A stretch of 64,000 bases of DNA, from NCBI GenBank assembly GCA_036785705.1, contig JAWUZG010000136.1, forward strand, positions 62,001-126,000. Direction: 5' to 3'. Below, one piece after another: positions 9,844 through 21,597 of the stretch. Source of the DNA: Acanthornis magna. Lineage: Eukaryota > Chordata > Aves > Passeriformes > Acanthizidae. How positions within the stretch are numbered: the stretch's first letter is position 1; each line of letters begins with the position of its first letter. The notes below the pieces were generated by a model. That model ran no database searches. It saw nothing but the letters and a program-made list of their open reading frames with translations, and was not told the DNA's origin. Made by a program: the position numbers and the translations under genes.

Positions 9844-11348
9844 ACAATGACCTCATAGGGGAAGGTCTCCCACGTCCTTTGGTTGACCAACCTGTTTGCA
9901 AACCAAAGCACAGAGGGTGCTGCACGCTGGTGGGAAGGTCCTGGGAATGGAGGGAATTTTCTGCCTGGTGGAGAGGGAGAGCTCATTGCCCAGTGCACAC
10001 TCAAAGGCCTGGAAAGCCCAAATCTGCTGCACAAGGTCTGTTTCCCTCTCGTGCCACGCTGCTCCCGCCCTGGTGTCTGAACAAACTCGATGGATCGTGC
10101 CAGAAGGATAACGCGGCACAGATGGACATAACCACTGCTGAATCTTGCCCAAAAACAACAGGCAGAAATACCTCCCGTGATTCACAGGCAGAGACCTGCA
10201 AATCCTGCCCACAGAGGGGCTCAGGTGAGATCAACACCAAGCACCAGGGGACAGATGCCCAATTCCCAATTCCCCATCGTTTCCTGCCCAGACCAATGTG
10301 CCAAACACCAGCCTGAGCTCTGCCGTGACAAACACAACTCCGGGGCACCATCCAGAGCAATCATCCTCCTCTTTACGAGCCACAGGACAAGCAGCAACTG
10401 TTGAGGCTGCCTTTGAACTTTGCTGGCATCATTTATCTACATTCAATGCTCCGAGCCCCATCTGTCTCGCAGAGATTTTCTCTCGACATCAGCTCTTCGT
10501 GGAATTTCTTTATCAGCTTCGCTGTGCCTTTCAGCACAAAGGCAACCTGCCACGGCTCTTCCAGGCGGCTTTGTAGCAAAATAAAATGGAAATGATCCTG
10601 TTCTTAATGCTTTACCTACTCCAGGAGTGATTTATGGGTGTTGCTGGATGCACGCAGAGATAAATCTCAGTCGGTTATGCCTGGTTCATGTCCTGAACAC
10701 CTTTGAAGTAAAGAAGGTGAAAAAGAATTCAAACATAAAACTAGGACAGAGATCAGCTCAGAAAAAGAGGGGGTTCTTGGGGTAACCCATCCTCTGCAGG
10801 ATGCCAAGAACTGTGAGGTGCCATCTCCCCATTTTACAGATGAGCAAACAGAGGGAGACGGGAAATGATGTTCCCCCTCGCTTATGAAAGGGCTAATGGA
10901 CTTAAACAAACAAACAAACAAATAAATAAAAGTGCCAGATAATAATGCTTGCCATCACTTTTCCCCAGAACTGGAAATCCCTTCACTCTGTAAAACAAAA
11001 AGCGACAGGACTGTGCACTGAGTACAAGTTTCAGCTCAAGCTCCCACACCTTCCGAATCCCAAGCGATTTCCTTTCACTAAAAAGAAAAAAAAAATACCA
11101 GATCACACATTTATAGCGCATCAGTTCTGACTTTCTCCAGCACTGGCTGCCCTGTGCACCCCAGACACCCTCCCATGAGGACAAGCAGCTCTTTTGGCCC
11201 TACAGCTCCAGCTGGTGCTTCCAGGACTTCCATCACTGCTGTAGCCACACACACCCTGGCCATTCCAGGGTTCGGGGTTGTCCCGTGACAAACACAAGTC
11301 TGGAAGGCCAGAGCCACACCAGATCTGAGCCTGCTGACCCCACCTGCC
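9844..11348. other. Intergenic, no gene recognised
   Basis: Unique sequence with a short (CAAA)n/(TAAA)n run at about 10904-10930. No gene or known repeat is seen. Confidence 0.5.
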
Positions 11349-11640
11349 CAGAAAATACAGAGCAGAGCAGGCATGCTGTGAGTGCAGAACAAAACCCAGA
11401 AAATATGGAGCAGAGCAGCCATGATGTGTGTGCACAACAAAACCCAGAAAATACAGAGTAGAGCAGCCACGCTGTGCGTGCAGAACAAAACCCCAAAAAT
11501 ACGGAGCAGAGCAGCAACACTATCTATGAGTGCAGAACAAAACCCAGAAAATATGGAGCAGAGCAGCCACACTGTGAGTGCAGGACAAAACCCAGAAAAT
11601 ACGGAGCAGAACAGCGATGCCGTGCGTGCAGAACAAAGCC
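11349..11640. repeat. 48-bp minisatellite, 6 copies
   Basis: CAGAAAATA or a variant recurs at 11349, 11397, 11445, 11493, 11545 and 11593. The spacing is 48 bp, with one 52-bp unit carrying a 4-bp insertion. Because 48 is a multiple of three, open frames persist on both strands across the array and look protein-like. There is no supporting start context, domain or homology that I recognise, so I annotate a repeat and not a gene. Confidence 0.9.
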
Positions 11641-12374
11641 CCGCTGGTGATGGAGGGAGGATGGGATGTGGGGCTGGAGCCTCCTCCTCCTCCTCCTTGG
11701 TCTGTTCCTCCCTGGCATCACCGTGCTCACCCCAGGACCTGCAGGAGCCATCAGCAGCGCCATGTCGCTGTTAATGGTGAAACAGAATTCGTTAAAACGT
11801 GAAAAAGTGGGTCCTAACACAACCGAGAGTGCCTTCAAATCCCTCCTGCTCGCCTGGGAGCAGCACTGACACGAACCTCACATCCTCAATTTCATGGTAA
11901 GGAGCATTTTGGTGCTGATCAGAAAACAAAGCCCCAGGGAGTGGGGCTGGTGCACAAAGAAGCATTCAGTGGGTTTGTTCCTCCAACGATCTCCTGTTTT
12001 TGAACACCTCACAGAGACGCAGCCCCCACAGCCTTCTCCCAACGTGTTTTACGTGGAAGCCCTAAAACAGCAGGCAGAGCCTCTTCTCCATTTTCTAGTG
12101 ATTGGGAGCAGTTTATTCATCAGCTGTCGCTTTTCACCACTTCCTTTTAGGGCGTTTGAGACACCTTTGCAGGAAAATAAATCTGGGAATGCTCTTAACC
12201 ACCCACATGCTTTGTTAGAGGTTTTACCCCGAGCTGGGAAGGTGACACCCTGTCACATCCTCGCAGTGTCTGGGGACCAAGGGATTGCTGCAAGGCCACC
12301 CAGGCTCGCTCTGGAGGGAGCAGGAGGCTGTGAGGATGGTTTAATTACAGATTCTGCCACACCACTGCCCTGGG
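11641..12374. other. Intergenic, no gene recognised
   Basis: Mixed unique sequence. A 278-codon frame starts at 11894 and runs through the CR1 fragment at 12375, which argues against a real gene. Confidence 0.5.
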
Positions 12375-12475
12375 CAGCTGTGCCACGGCTGGACAATTAT
12401 TTCTGTAAAGAATTTTTCCCTAATATCCAACTTAAACCTCCCCTGGCACAGCTTGAGGCTGTTCCTTCTCATCCC
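12375..12475 (-). mobile_element. CR1 LINE internal 3'-region fragment
   Basis: TGGGCAGCTGTGCCACGGCT, then TTTTTCCCTAATATCCAACT and AAACCTCCCCTGGCACAGCT in reverse-complement order. Confidence 0.82.
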
Positions 12476-13374
12476 GAATGCAACTTACTCTCCCATGGTC
12501 TCCACCCTGGATTCAATCAGGAACCCAAAACCTTCCTGCTGCAAGAAGGGCCCCTCTCCATCTCCAGGAGATGCCACCAGGCTCGATGGCAGCCCCCACA
12601 CCCAGCTCCCCTCCTCCATCTCTCAGCACTCCCTCAGTATCTTTCTCCTCTGCTCCCTCCTCTGGAACCCTTCCAAAATTTTGGGTATCCCACCCACGTG
12701 GGTCAGGCAACATCAACTGAAGCTTCCTGAGACCTTCTGGCCATGTGTTGTCCCCACTCAGCACAACCCTCCTGGATAAACCCCAGCCTGGGATGGGGTG
12801 GGTGGAGGTCCAGGAGGGGCAGGGAGTGAGAAACACTGATTCCCACCCCACCCAGCCCTGATTTTCAGAGAGTCCTCTCCATCACACCGCGCTCCTCACC
12901 CACGCAGCTCAGAAGAGAAGAGAAAATCAGTCCCATCACACCAAAACTCCATTCCTCTGCTTTCAGCCCCGAAAAATGAAAAGCTCCCTGGCCTCTGAGT
13001 GGAAGGAAGTTTTCCCACACAATAGCTCAGATCCCATTAAAGCATTGACAAGCAACCACTTTGTGCTTCACTTAAAATTTAGCCAGGAGGGAAAATATTA
13101 CTTTGGATGGCAAGAAGAGATTGCTTTTAATTGAAACTCTTTCTGCGCTGAACTGCTGTTGACACTCGGTTTTCAATTAACAGTTCCACGGGTTTTAGTT
13201 CAGTTCAAGTCAAGGCTGTAAAGCGAGAAAAAAAGAAGTAAAAATCAAATCAAATCAGAGCTTCTGGCTGATCTTGGAGAAGTTCAAAGGGATTTAAATG
13301 CAAGTCTGTGTGGGGTTTTTCCTTCATATCCTTGACTCAGTGATGTCCTTGCCATTTCCAAGGTCACCTTCACA
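12476..13374. other. Intergenic, no gene recognised; A/T-rich unique segment at the end
   Basis: From about 13020 to 13300 the sequence is A/T-rich and unlike a repeat, with several TTAATTGAAA/CAATTAAC-type motifs. It may be a conserved non-coding element, which cannot be judged from one sequence. Confidence 0.35.
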
Positions 13375-13500
13375 AGCCATTGAAGGATTGAGGTTGGGAG
13401 GGACCTCAGGTGTGTAGTCCAACCCTTTGGGTCAGCTTGAAGGTCAGAGTTGGTTGCCCAGAGCCTTTCCAGGTGGGATTAAATCTTTCCAGAGATGGCT
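13375..13500 (-). mobile_element. Diverged CR1 LINE fragment
   Basis: AGGTTGGGAGGGACCTCAGG, then GTAGTCCAACCC and GGTTGCCCAGAGCC are CR1-like in reverse-complement order. The copy is clearly old, so its end is approximate. Confidence 0.6.
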
Positions 13501-13709
13501 GCACAGCTCTGGGGGAGGTTTGGGACATCCAGGTTTGGTGCAGCTGAGATGTGGCCACACATCCATATGGCACAACAGCCTGGGACAGGGTGGGAAAAAC
13601 CTATTCTGACCATGGAGAAAGGTGTAAATGAGGTAAAATCCCTGCAGACACAGATTTAATGGAATTGCACTAAATATACGGGCAAGGTGAAAATATTCCT
13701 TATTTTTAT

Positions 13710-13812
13710 ATCTAGAGATGTGTTTTAGTGGTGGCCTTGGCAGTGCTGGACTCATGCTTGGACTCGATGATCTTAGAGGGTTTTTGCAACCTAAATGATT
13801 CTGTTCTGTACA
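13710..13812 (+). mobile_element. CR1 LINE 3' end, sense
   Basis: GTGGTGGCCTTGGCAGTGCT, then GATCTTAGAGGGTTTTTGCA and ACCTAAATGATTCTGT, the 3' terminus of a CR1 subfamily that differs from the CCAACCCAAACC type. Confidence 0.82.
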
Positions 13813-14794
13813 TAAAGTCAAGAATTTACTGTTGGTACAACTGGAACCACAAGTCCGCGTTCACCAAAATTATAAAAGTAATTTTAAAAAGGAAACAAAT
13901 TAAAAATTGAAAATCAAAGCTGTGTTCTGGCAGTTTTCCTCCAGCATTTTTATGCTTGAAAAAATCTCTCTTCACCCACCAGCACGGCCGGGGAGGTCAT
14001 TTCAAGTGGAATTGCTCCAGCCAAGAGCAGGAGGGTGCTGGAAGATGTTTGCTCCCGGCAAAGCCTCTCCATGGGAAAACCATTTGGAGAGGAGCAGCCC
14101 CAGCAAAGCCCAGCCCTCAAACCCAGCTCCTGCCAGAGCTGCACTCAGCAAGTCTTCCCAAAACCATCAATCTTCCCATTCCAGCCTGATTCGAGCGCTG
14201 GAGCTTTCGTTGTCCTCAGTCCCCAGAGGTCAACAGAAGGCACGTCCCGACTGTTGGGCAATTTATTTGAGTCGATGTAATATCATTGCAATGAGCTGTG
14301 AAGACAAAACACGATGCTCCATGCTTGAGCCTATCCAGAGGCTGCGTTTGTCCCTTTTCCCTTCATCGCTGGTGATAAAAGTGGAACTCTCCCAGGCCCT
14401 CCAAGCTATTTGCTCTCATCTATTTCCCATGAAACTGGAGATAAGTGCAGCTGCACCTCTTAAATTCTGCGCGGGTTGTTCGCTATCATTTCGGTGAGGC
14501 TTCTTTGGGAGGGGTGAGAAAGGGAAAAGTTGATTTTACTTGTGGATTTTTGCTTCCCTTTAGTGAAAAAGGACGATTTCAAAATTGTGCCAGAGAGGTT
14601 TATGTACCACAGGCTGTTACGTGGTCTTAAAATTGGCCTTGCTCTCGATCACGATAAATTGCCTGCCCTAGGGCACGTCTGGGTGGAATTCAGCCCTCTG
14701 GATTGTGTGGCCAGCCCTGCCAGAAACTCACCCCATGGCCCTGAGAAGGTCACCCAGGCTTAGATTTGGGTGGGAAAACTCACCATGGAGGCAC
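13813..14794. other. Intergenic, no gene recognised
   Basis: Unique sequence. The 196-codon frame at 13907-14497 has no recognisable domain and no splice or promoter context, and I treat it as chance. Confidence 0.5.
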
Positions 14795-15690
14795 AGAATG
14801 ACAGAATCACTAAGGTTGGTAAAGTTCTCTAAGATCACCAAGGCACCCCAGCACCACCACCACCACGTTCACCACTAACCCACGTCCCCAAATGCCACAT
14901 CCACATTTTTTGGGACATTTCCAGGATGGTGACTCCACCTCTGCTGTGGGCAACCTGTTCCAGTGCTTGACCACCCTTTCCCTGTCTTGCTTTGCAGCAA
15001 TTTGATGTGAATAATTTCACACACCTCCATCTGTTCCATGTGTCAATAGTGCAGAATAATCGAGGTGCAAGGGAGGTTTTGGAGGTCTCCAGTTCAGCCT
15101 CTGGATCAAAGATGAGTCCTCTTCCAACACCAGTTTATTGCCCTTGGTTATGTCCAACAGAACATAAGCACCACCACCACCACATTCACCACTAATCCAC
15201 GTCCCCAAATGCCACATCCACATGTTTTTGGGACACTTCTGCAATGGTGACTCCACCTCTGCTGTGGGCAGCCTGTGCCAGTGCCTGACCACCCTTTCCC
15301 TGTCTTGCTTTGCAGCAATTTGATGTGAATAATTTCGCATGCCTCCACCTGTTCCACATGTCAATAATGCAGAATAACTGAGGTGCAAGGGAGGTTTTGG
15401 AGGTCTCCAGTTCAACCTCTGGATCAAAGATGAGTCCTCTTCCAACACCTGTTTATTGCCCTTGGTTATGTCCAGCAGAATTTTGAGTATCTCCAAGGAT
15501 GGAGAATCCACAGCCTCTCTGATCCCCCTTTTCCTATGTTTCACCACTCTCAGAGTGGAAACTTTTCTCTTGCATCTCACTGGATTTGTGCCCTCCTGTC
15601 TTTCCCTGAGCCCTCCCAAGAGTCCATCTCCTCTGGAACCCTCCTTTAGGGGTTGTAGGCACAATTTGGCTCCACTTCAGACCTTCTCCT
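14795..15690 (-). mobile_element. CR1 LINE 3' region, extended by an internal tandem duplication
   Basis: The reverse-complement CR1 begins at CACAGAATGACAGAATCAC and ends within inner 3'-region sequence such as TTTTGAGTATCTCCAAGGAT (15481) and the CTCC-rich block to about 15690. The element is longer than expected because 14851-15484 consists of two copies of the same 317-bp segment. Confidence 0.8.
14851..15484. repeat. 317-bp tandem duplication, 2 copies
   Basis: GCACCACCACCACCAC begins at 14851 and again at 15168. CTTCCAACAC occurs at 15121 and 15439, so the offset stays at 317-318 bp across the whole unit. The copies differ at scattered single bases. Confidence 0.93.
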
Positions 15691-15944
15691 TTTCTCTACC
15701 AGTTTGTCACCTCTCCTGCAGCCACAGAGGGGACACTGGGACACAGCTGCACTTCCCATGGGCCACTCCACCACTTAGATGACCTCACAGATCCCACAGG
15801 ATTGGGTTCGGGCTGGTTTAAATGAGCTACAGGAACATGGGGCATCTCCCTTGGGCTCTTCTGGCCTGATTTATTTTGGAACTGTCCAAACCAGCTCTGC
15901 AGCAAACAGTGACGTTATGAAAAGCTAGTACTTCACACTGAGAA

Positions 15945-16186
15945 CAGGCAGGTTTAGGTTGGATATTGGGAAGAAATTCTTCCCTGTGAGGGTGGGGAGG
16001 CCCTGGCACAGCTGCCCAGAGAAGCTGTGGCTGCCCCTGGATCCCTGAAAGTGTCCAAGGCCAGGCTGGGCAGGGTTTGGAGCAACCTGGGATAGTGGAA
16101 GGTGTCCCTGCCCATGGCTGGGGGTGGAATTGGATGATTTTTAAAGTCCTGTCCAACCCAAACCATTCCATGATTCTGTGACTCCA
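15945..16186 (+). mobile_element. CR1 LINE 3' end, sense
   Basis: GGTTGGATATTGGGAAGAAA, then GGCCCTGGCACAGCTGCCCA and CCAACCCAAACCATTCCATG with a short TGATTCTGTGA tail. About 240 bp, well preserved. Confidence 0.93.
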
Positions 16187-17512
16187 TGCTCTGGGAAATG
16201 GTGGCTTTCCAAGTAATGAAGTTCAGTCCACCTGATTTATTCTCTGGATCAGGATGTGCAGCAAGAAGGAAAAAAAAACAACCAAAAAGGGAGGAGAAAA
16301 AGGGGGAAGCAAGGGAGATGTGAATCCAGCAAGGAAAGCTGATGTAGGGTGGCAAAATGTGTCTGCTCAGCTCTTCACTGAATTTTTTCCATTTGAATTT
16401 GAATGGAGAAGGATGCAATTCACTGTGATATCAGAGTTCTGGTGTCCAGCGTGGGCGGGAGAAGATGTGCATGATAAGAGAACTCCAAAGATAACAGCAA
16501 ATTTTGGAAAGAATCTTAAAAAATGCCATTGGAAGTGGAGGTGGCCATGCAAGCCCTGCAGAGAGGCTGTGGGGATGGGTGAGTATCCAAGGTGAGCCAC
16601 GGCCAGAAGTTCCTCCTGTCAGCCTTCCAGAGCTTTCCATCCACACCTCCTTGGCAGGACCAGATCACTGCCGCTCTCCAAGAGTCTGCCTGCACTTATC
16701 CCCATCCCCGACTTAGCTTCTATTTTTAAAATAAAATATAACAAATGTAAAAAAAGTTTTGTTTTGCTGATTTTGTTTTTTAACGCGGCCTAACAAAACT
16801 CCAGATAATGACAAACAAGTGAGCAAGACTCTGGCACAAGCAAACGAGATTTAATCTGTCAGCCCGTGGGCGGCTGGAGCAGGATAGCGCTGGCTGTATT
16901 TTCTTAAGGTGGCTCTTTCCATCCCTGGAGCTGCTTAAAATAAAGCAGATGGGAATACAGAATTATCCTCGATGCTGAAATGTGGTGCTGCATGCAGGAA
17001 ATGTTGCTTTTTGTGGAGTCTCTGCTCTGACACACTGCATCCACACCAGCCACTGACTGGAAAGCAATCACCCAGACACTTCAGTGGCAGTGCTGGAGCC
17101 ACGGAATCAGCTCCCCCAGGATGTCTGAGCCTGATTTAGGGGTTCAGAGGGTTGAAATGTATGAGGAAGGGTCACGTGGATTCGATGAAAAGAACAAGCC
17201 TTGGATAATTCACTGGAAGTCAGAACCCTTAAAATCCCTCGCTCGGCGTGGGTTGCACAGAGCTGTTGGGTGTGAGCTCCTGGTCCATGCTGGGATGGGG
17301 CCAGGAGTTCATTTAAGGGACCTGGACATAAATCATGGAGCTGTTTATGTCACCCCACGAGCCAGGAGGTGGCCAATGGCTGCTCTCCTCCAGGTCCTGT
17401 TGCATTTTTTTGCTTCCCTCTGATCCAGACTGCATTGGGGAGATAAAGATTCTGCTTGGCTCACACCACAGTTGCATTGAAGCACTGGGTCACACCAGGG
17501 TGGGCAGATAGA
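16187..17512. other. Intergenic, no gene recognised; possible regulatory core
   Basis: No gene is recognised. A purine-rich patch lies at 16259-16320. Bases about 16720-17000 are A/T-rich unique sequence with no repeat resemblance. Confidence 0.35.
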
Positions 17513-17980
17513 ACCACAAAATCCCAAAATCCCAGAATTGCTAAGGTTGGAAAAGCTCTCTAAGATCAGCAAACCCAACCATGCCCTCAGCAGTGCCAAG
17601 GCCACCAAGCCCTCCCCAAGTGTCCCATTCACAGTTTTTTTGAACACTTTCAAGGGATGGGGACTCCACCACTGCCCTGGGCAGCAGTGCCAGGGTTTGA
17701 CAACTTCTCCATGAAGAAATTTTCCCAATATCCAATCTGAACCTCCCCTGGCCCAGCCTGAGGCCGTTCCCTCTCCTCCTGTCGCTGTTCCCTGGAGCAC
17801 AGCCTGACCCCCCCGGCTGTCCCCTCCTGTCAGGAGCTGTGCAGAGCCACAAGGTCCCCCTGAGCCTCCTTTTCTCCAGGCTGAGCCCTTTCCCAGCTCC
17901 CTCAGCTCCTCCTGGTGCTCCAGACCCTTCCCCAGCTCTGTTCCCTTCCCTGGACATGCCCCAGCCCCTCAATGTCTTTC
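17513..17980 (-). mobile_element. CR1 LINE 3' fragment, about 470 bp
   Basis: It runs from CCCAGAATTGCTAAGGTTGG through CAATATCCAATCTGAACCTC and GCAGAGCCACAAGGTCCCCC to CTGGACATGCCCCAGCCCCT in reverse complement. It is one of the longer copies in the window and the same subfamily as 34996-35525. Confidence 0.9.
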
Positions 17981-19492
17981 TCCTTGGGAGTGGCTCAAAA
18001 CTAAACCCGGGATGTTTGTCCTGGCTCTGCAGGCAAAGGAAAAGTTAGGAAAGGTCTAAGTGACTCAGGAGTGCCATGGAAGAAATGGATAAACACAACT
18101 CCATCACGGACAGGACCCTGAAAGGACAACGCTCTCAGGCACAGGGTGGGATGGTTGGGGTGGAGCAGGGCAGGAGCTGCACTGGATGATCCTTGTGGGT
18201 CCATTCCATCTCGGTGGATTCCATGGGTCTATAATTCTTTAAAAATGTGGGGCTCCCTACAGATGAAAATAGGATCCCATGGGCATTCTCATGCCTGAAG
18301 GTGATTAAGCACCTTTTCAGCACCTACACATCCTGTCCTTGTGTTCCAGAAGGCCATGGCAGGAGAAGTCCCTGACCCTGACCCTTTCACCACTCCGTGT
18401 GGGCTCGGTGTGAGTTTGCCCAGCTCCTGTTTTGGGGGGGGGGTCACTGCCAGAGCGATGGAGGCCATGAACCACCAGCCTCGAGACCATTCCAGTGGCT
18501 CCAAAGGACAATGACCGCGGGATGGCAGCGAAATCTGTCACTGGGGAGATCTCCAAGGCCACTTTTCCCAGTCTGTCTGGGCTGGGTACCTCTGCTGACA
18601 CAGCAGGGCTGGGGCTGGCAGTGCAGAGCCCAACTCGAGGTGCAAAGGGACAGGGATGAGAGAAGGCAAAATGGTCCTTTTTCTCAGGGTAGATTTGCTT
18701 TTCTGTTGAAAATCCCTAAAAAGCCCCCAAAAACAAACCAAAGAAGAAAAAACAATAAAACTGCAAACCACAGCATTCTTTTTGAATGAATCCTCCGGGG
18801 TCGGATGCTTTCTGTGGATGGGGAAGAAGGTGGATGGCAGGGGTGAAAAATAAAAAAAATCTGAAAAAAATCAGGCTTTTTTTTTTTTTTTCCCCCACAC
18901 ACAAATCCATATAAATATCTCAGGGTAGGATTTAGCTGCAGCTTTCCAAGGCTGTCCCTCTCCAAGCTGCAACCTCTGCGGATGCTGGGAGAGCAGAAGG
19001 CACTCGGGGCAGGCAGAACAGGCTGTTCTGCTCAGGGATGAGGAGATCTCTGGCTAATGAATTGGCCCTGTTTCTGGAATGACTGCCAGGATGAAATGGG
19101 GTCTCTCCTCCACTTACTCATGTGAATTGGCTGCTTCCAACCTCTCCGCCTGTGTCATTTCTGGGATGGAAAAAAGTGAAATGGGAAGGAAAGGAATGAG
19201 GTCACATTTATGTCCTGGTAGGAATTTTGGTTGAACCCCATTAAAACCAAGGTAAATCAGGGCTTTTTATCTGGGCTTTCTAAAGTAACACCTACCTGGC
19301 ATCTTTTTCCTTGCTTCTCTCCTTTTTGGAGCAGATAAAAATTACAGGAGGGAGGAGAAGAAAACTAAAGGTGTGAGGTTTGGGGGTTTGGTTTTTTTTT
19401 TAAACTATGATGTTTTGGGATTTTTTTATTTTTTTTAAATGAAGTAAACATGTCCTGATTGACTTTCCCCACCCTCTTTTTTAACATCCATC
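17981..19492. other. Intergenic; weak CR1 remnant only
   Basis: A possible sense CR1 remnant lies at about 18150-18235 (CTGGATGATCCTTGTGGGTC and CATTCCATCT). A nine-base G run (18433) and poly(A)/poly(T) stretches near 18850-18890 are present. No gene is seen. Confidence 0.4.
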
Positions 19493-19945
19493 ACAGAATC
19501 ACAGAATCATGGAATGGTTTGGCTTGGATGGGACCTTAAAGACCATCTTGTTCCAGCTCATGCTATGGGCAGGGACACCTTCCACTATCCCAGGCTGCTC
19601 CAAGCTCCAGCCTGGCCTTGGACACTTCCAGGAATCCAGGGGCAGCCACAGTTTCTCTGGGAAACCTTTGCCAGGGCCTCACCACCCTCACAGGGAAGAG
19701 TTTCTGCTCAATATCCAATCTAAACCTACTCTCTTTCCATTTGAAGCCTCTCCCCCTTGTCCTGTCCCTCCATCCCTTGTCCGAAGTTCCTCTCCATCTC
19801 TCTTGGGCCCCTTCAGGCACTGGCAGGCTGCAATGAGGTCACCCCAAAGCCTTCTCTTCTCCAGGCTGCACAATCCCAGTTCTCCCAGCCTTTCCCCATG
19901 GACTGATGCTCCATCCCTCCTTTCCCTCCAGCTCAGCACAGGAGC
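19493..19945 (-). mobile_element. CR1 LINE 3' fragment, about 450 bp
   Basis: It starts with tail units ATCACAGAATCACAGAATC, then ATGGAATGGTTTGGCTTGG, and continues in order to AAGCCTTCTCTTCTCCAGGC and the CTGCACAATCCCAGTTCTCC block. Confidence 0.93.
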
Positions 19946-21394
19946 AAAGCAACCTCCTCCTCCTTTTTCCACTCGTAGCAATTATCCAGCCCCTCAGACC
20001 TGGCAGCACTCACAGAGGGGACACCTCCCCACCCATCCCACTTCCAGAAAAGGATGGGGTCAATGCAATCATCATTAACAGCAGATTTAATTGGGAATCT
20101 GCCCCACGAGAGAGGATGGATTCACTCTATCCCTTCGAGGTCAGTGTGCACACAAATCGAATTCCTGTGCCTTCAGTGTAAAGAGATCTCTTAGGACTGT
20201 AGGGTTAGGATTGAAGAGTCTAATAAGGGGAGAGAATTAAGCCTGCAATCACTTGGACTGATTTAAATTAGGAGGGTTTTTTTCCTCTCGCTTTGATTAA
20301 AATAAGCCGATTTTCCCCTCCACCTGTGTTTCTTATGCGGGCAGAATTTCCATTAACTTCAGTCAAAGCTTTTTTTAACTTCTTGAAGCTAAAACTTCAT
20401 GGCATCCCTTCATCCTGGTTGCCAGGATTTTCCTTAGCACATTACCACTCTTGTGATATTAATTATAATATCTCCCTGCTTTATGTACCAGTCACCTCTG
20501 TTATTAAATGGACCTCCTGTGTGCCTTTCTTCTCTGTTATTAAAGAACACTGACCTTCGTGATGTGTTACAGAATATGATGAATATTCATTACGGAATGG
20601 GGATGATCTTGGGCTTTCATTGTCTGCAGGAAGATTTAGGTCAGGCATAAAGGAAACCCTTGCAGTGACAGGGACAGTGATGAACTGGAAGGTTTGGAGG
20701 TGGGACAGGGCACATGGCCCAGCAGGGGTGGCATTCAAGCACACAGCCAAATATTTGGGATGCAGCAGGTGGAGATGGTGCTGATCTGGGGTGAACAGGA
20801 TCCTGGGCAGCCCTTGTCCTTTTGCACATTCTCTATGGAAACAGGAGTGTTGGAACTTTTCCAGTAAGTTCTCCCAGTATCCATCCATTCAAAGGGACAG
20901 CACAATGTTTAATATCATAATTATGTTTAATATCGTAATTTCCAAGCTCTGGACTAATTGTACAATGCTTAAATCAAAGAGAAGACAAAGCAACCTGGGC
21001 AGTCATCTCTGGCCATCAATTCATCCTCCAGCCCTGCGTTAATGGCACTAAAGACAATAGCTGTCCCCATCACCATCGCCCTGATGGATTCATCTATATC
21101 CAGGAAATCCTCCAGCAGCCACACTGAGCTCATAACCCCACTTTACACCAGCTTAGAGTTGGGATAATGCCCAGCAATGGGATGGGAAGGGCCTGAGGAG
21201 CATGGAGAAAGCTATGGGAGCCCTGGGGGCTGTGGCTGGATCCATTTTCCTGGGTCACATAGGGATTCACAAAGTATCCACACCCTCCTGCTGACTTACA
21301 GGAAGCATTCCTTTAAATTCCTTGGGGCAATCCCGAGCACAAACACAGGCTGAGTGGAGAATGGATTTAGATTGATTAGAGTTATTTAATTCTT
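19946..21394. other. Intergenic, no gene recognised
   Basis: Bases about 20215-20600 are A/T-rich unique sequence with several TAAT-core motifs (GAATTAAGCC, CATTAACTTC, ATTAATTATAAT). The rest is unremarkable. Confidence 0.4.
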
Positions 21395-21597
21395 GACTGT
21401 GAAGTGGGTGAGGCCCTGGCACAGGTGCCCAGAGAAGCTGTGGCTGCCCCTGGATCCCTGGCAGTGTCCAAGGCCAGGCTGGACAGGGCTTGGAGCAGCC
21501 TGGGACAGTGGAAAGTGTCCCTGCCCATGGCAGGGGATGGAACAAGATAATCTCTAAGGTCCCTTCCAACCCAAACCAGTCTGTGATTCTATGATTT
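21395..21597 (+). mobile_element. CR1 LINE 3' end, sense
   Basis: GTGAGGCCCTGGCACAGGTG, then GGACAGGGCTTGGAGCAGCC and CCAACCCAAACCAGTCTGTG with TTCTATGATT at the end. Confidence 0.93.

Noticed and set aside
11111..11572. Hydrophobic, Cys-rich minus-strand frame that looks like a membrane protein
   Set aside because: It is the reverse reading of the 48-bp minisatellite, so its periodicity comes from the DNA repeat.
11894..12730. 278-codon plus-strand open frame
   Set aside because: It crosses a CR1 fragment at 12375-12475 and its composition is not protein-like; no family is recognised.
13907..14497. 196-codon plus-strand frame
   Set aside because: No conserved domain, and overlapping frames of similar size occur in other phases; most likely chance.
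14995..15664. 215-codon minus-strand frame with duplicated segments
   Set aside because: The internal repeat is the 317-bp tandem duplication within CR1 sequence.
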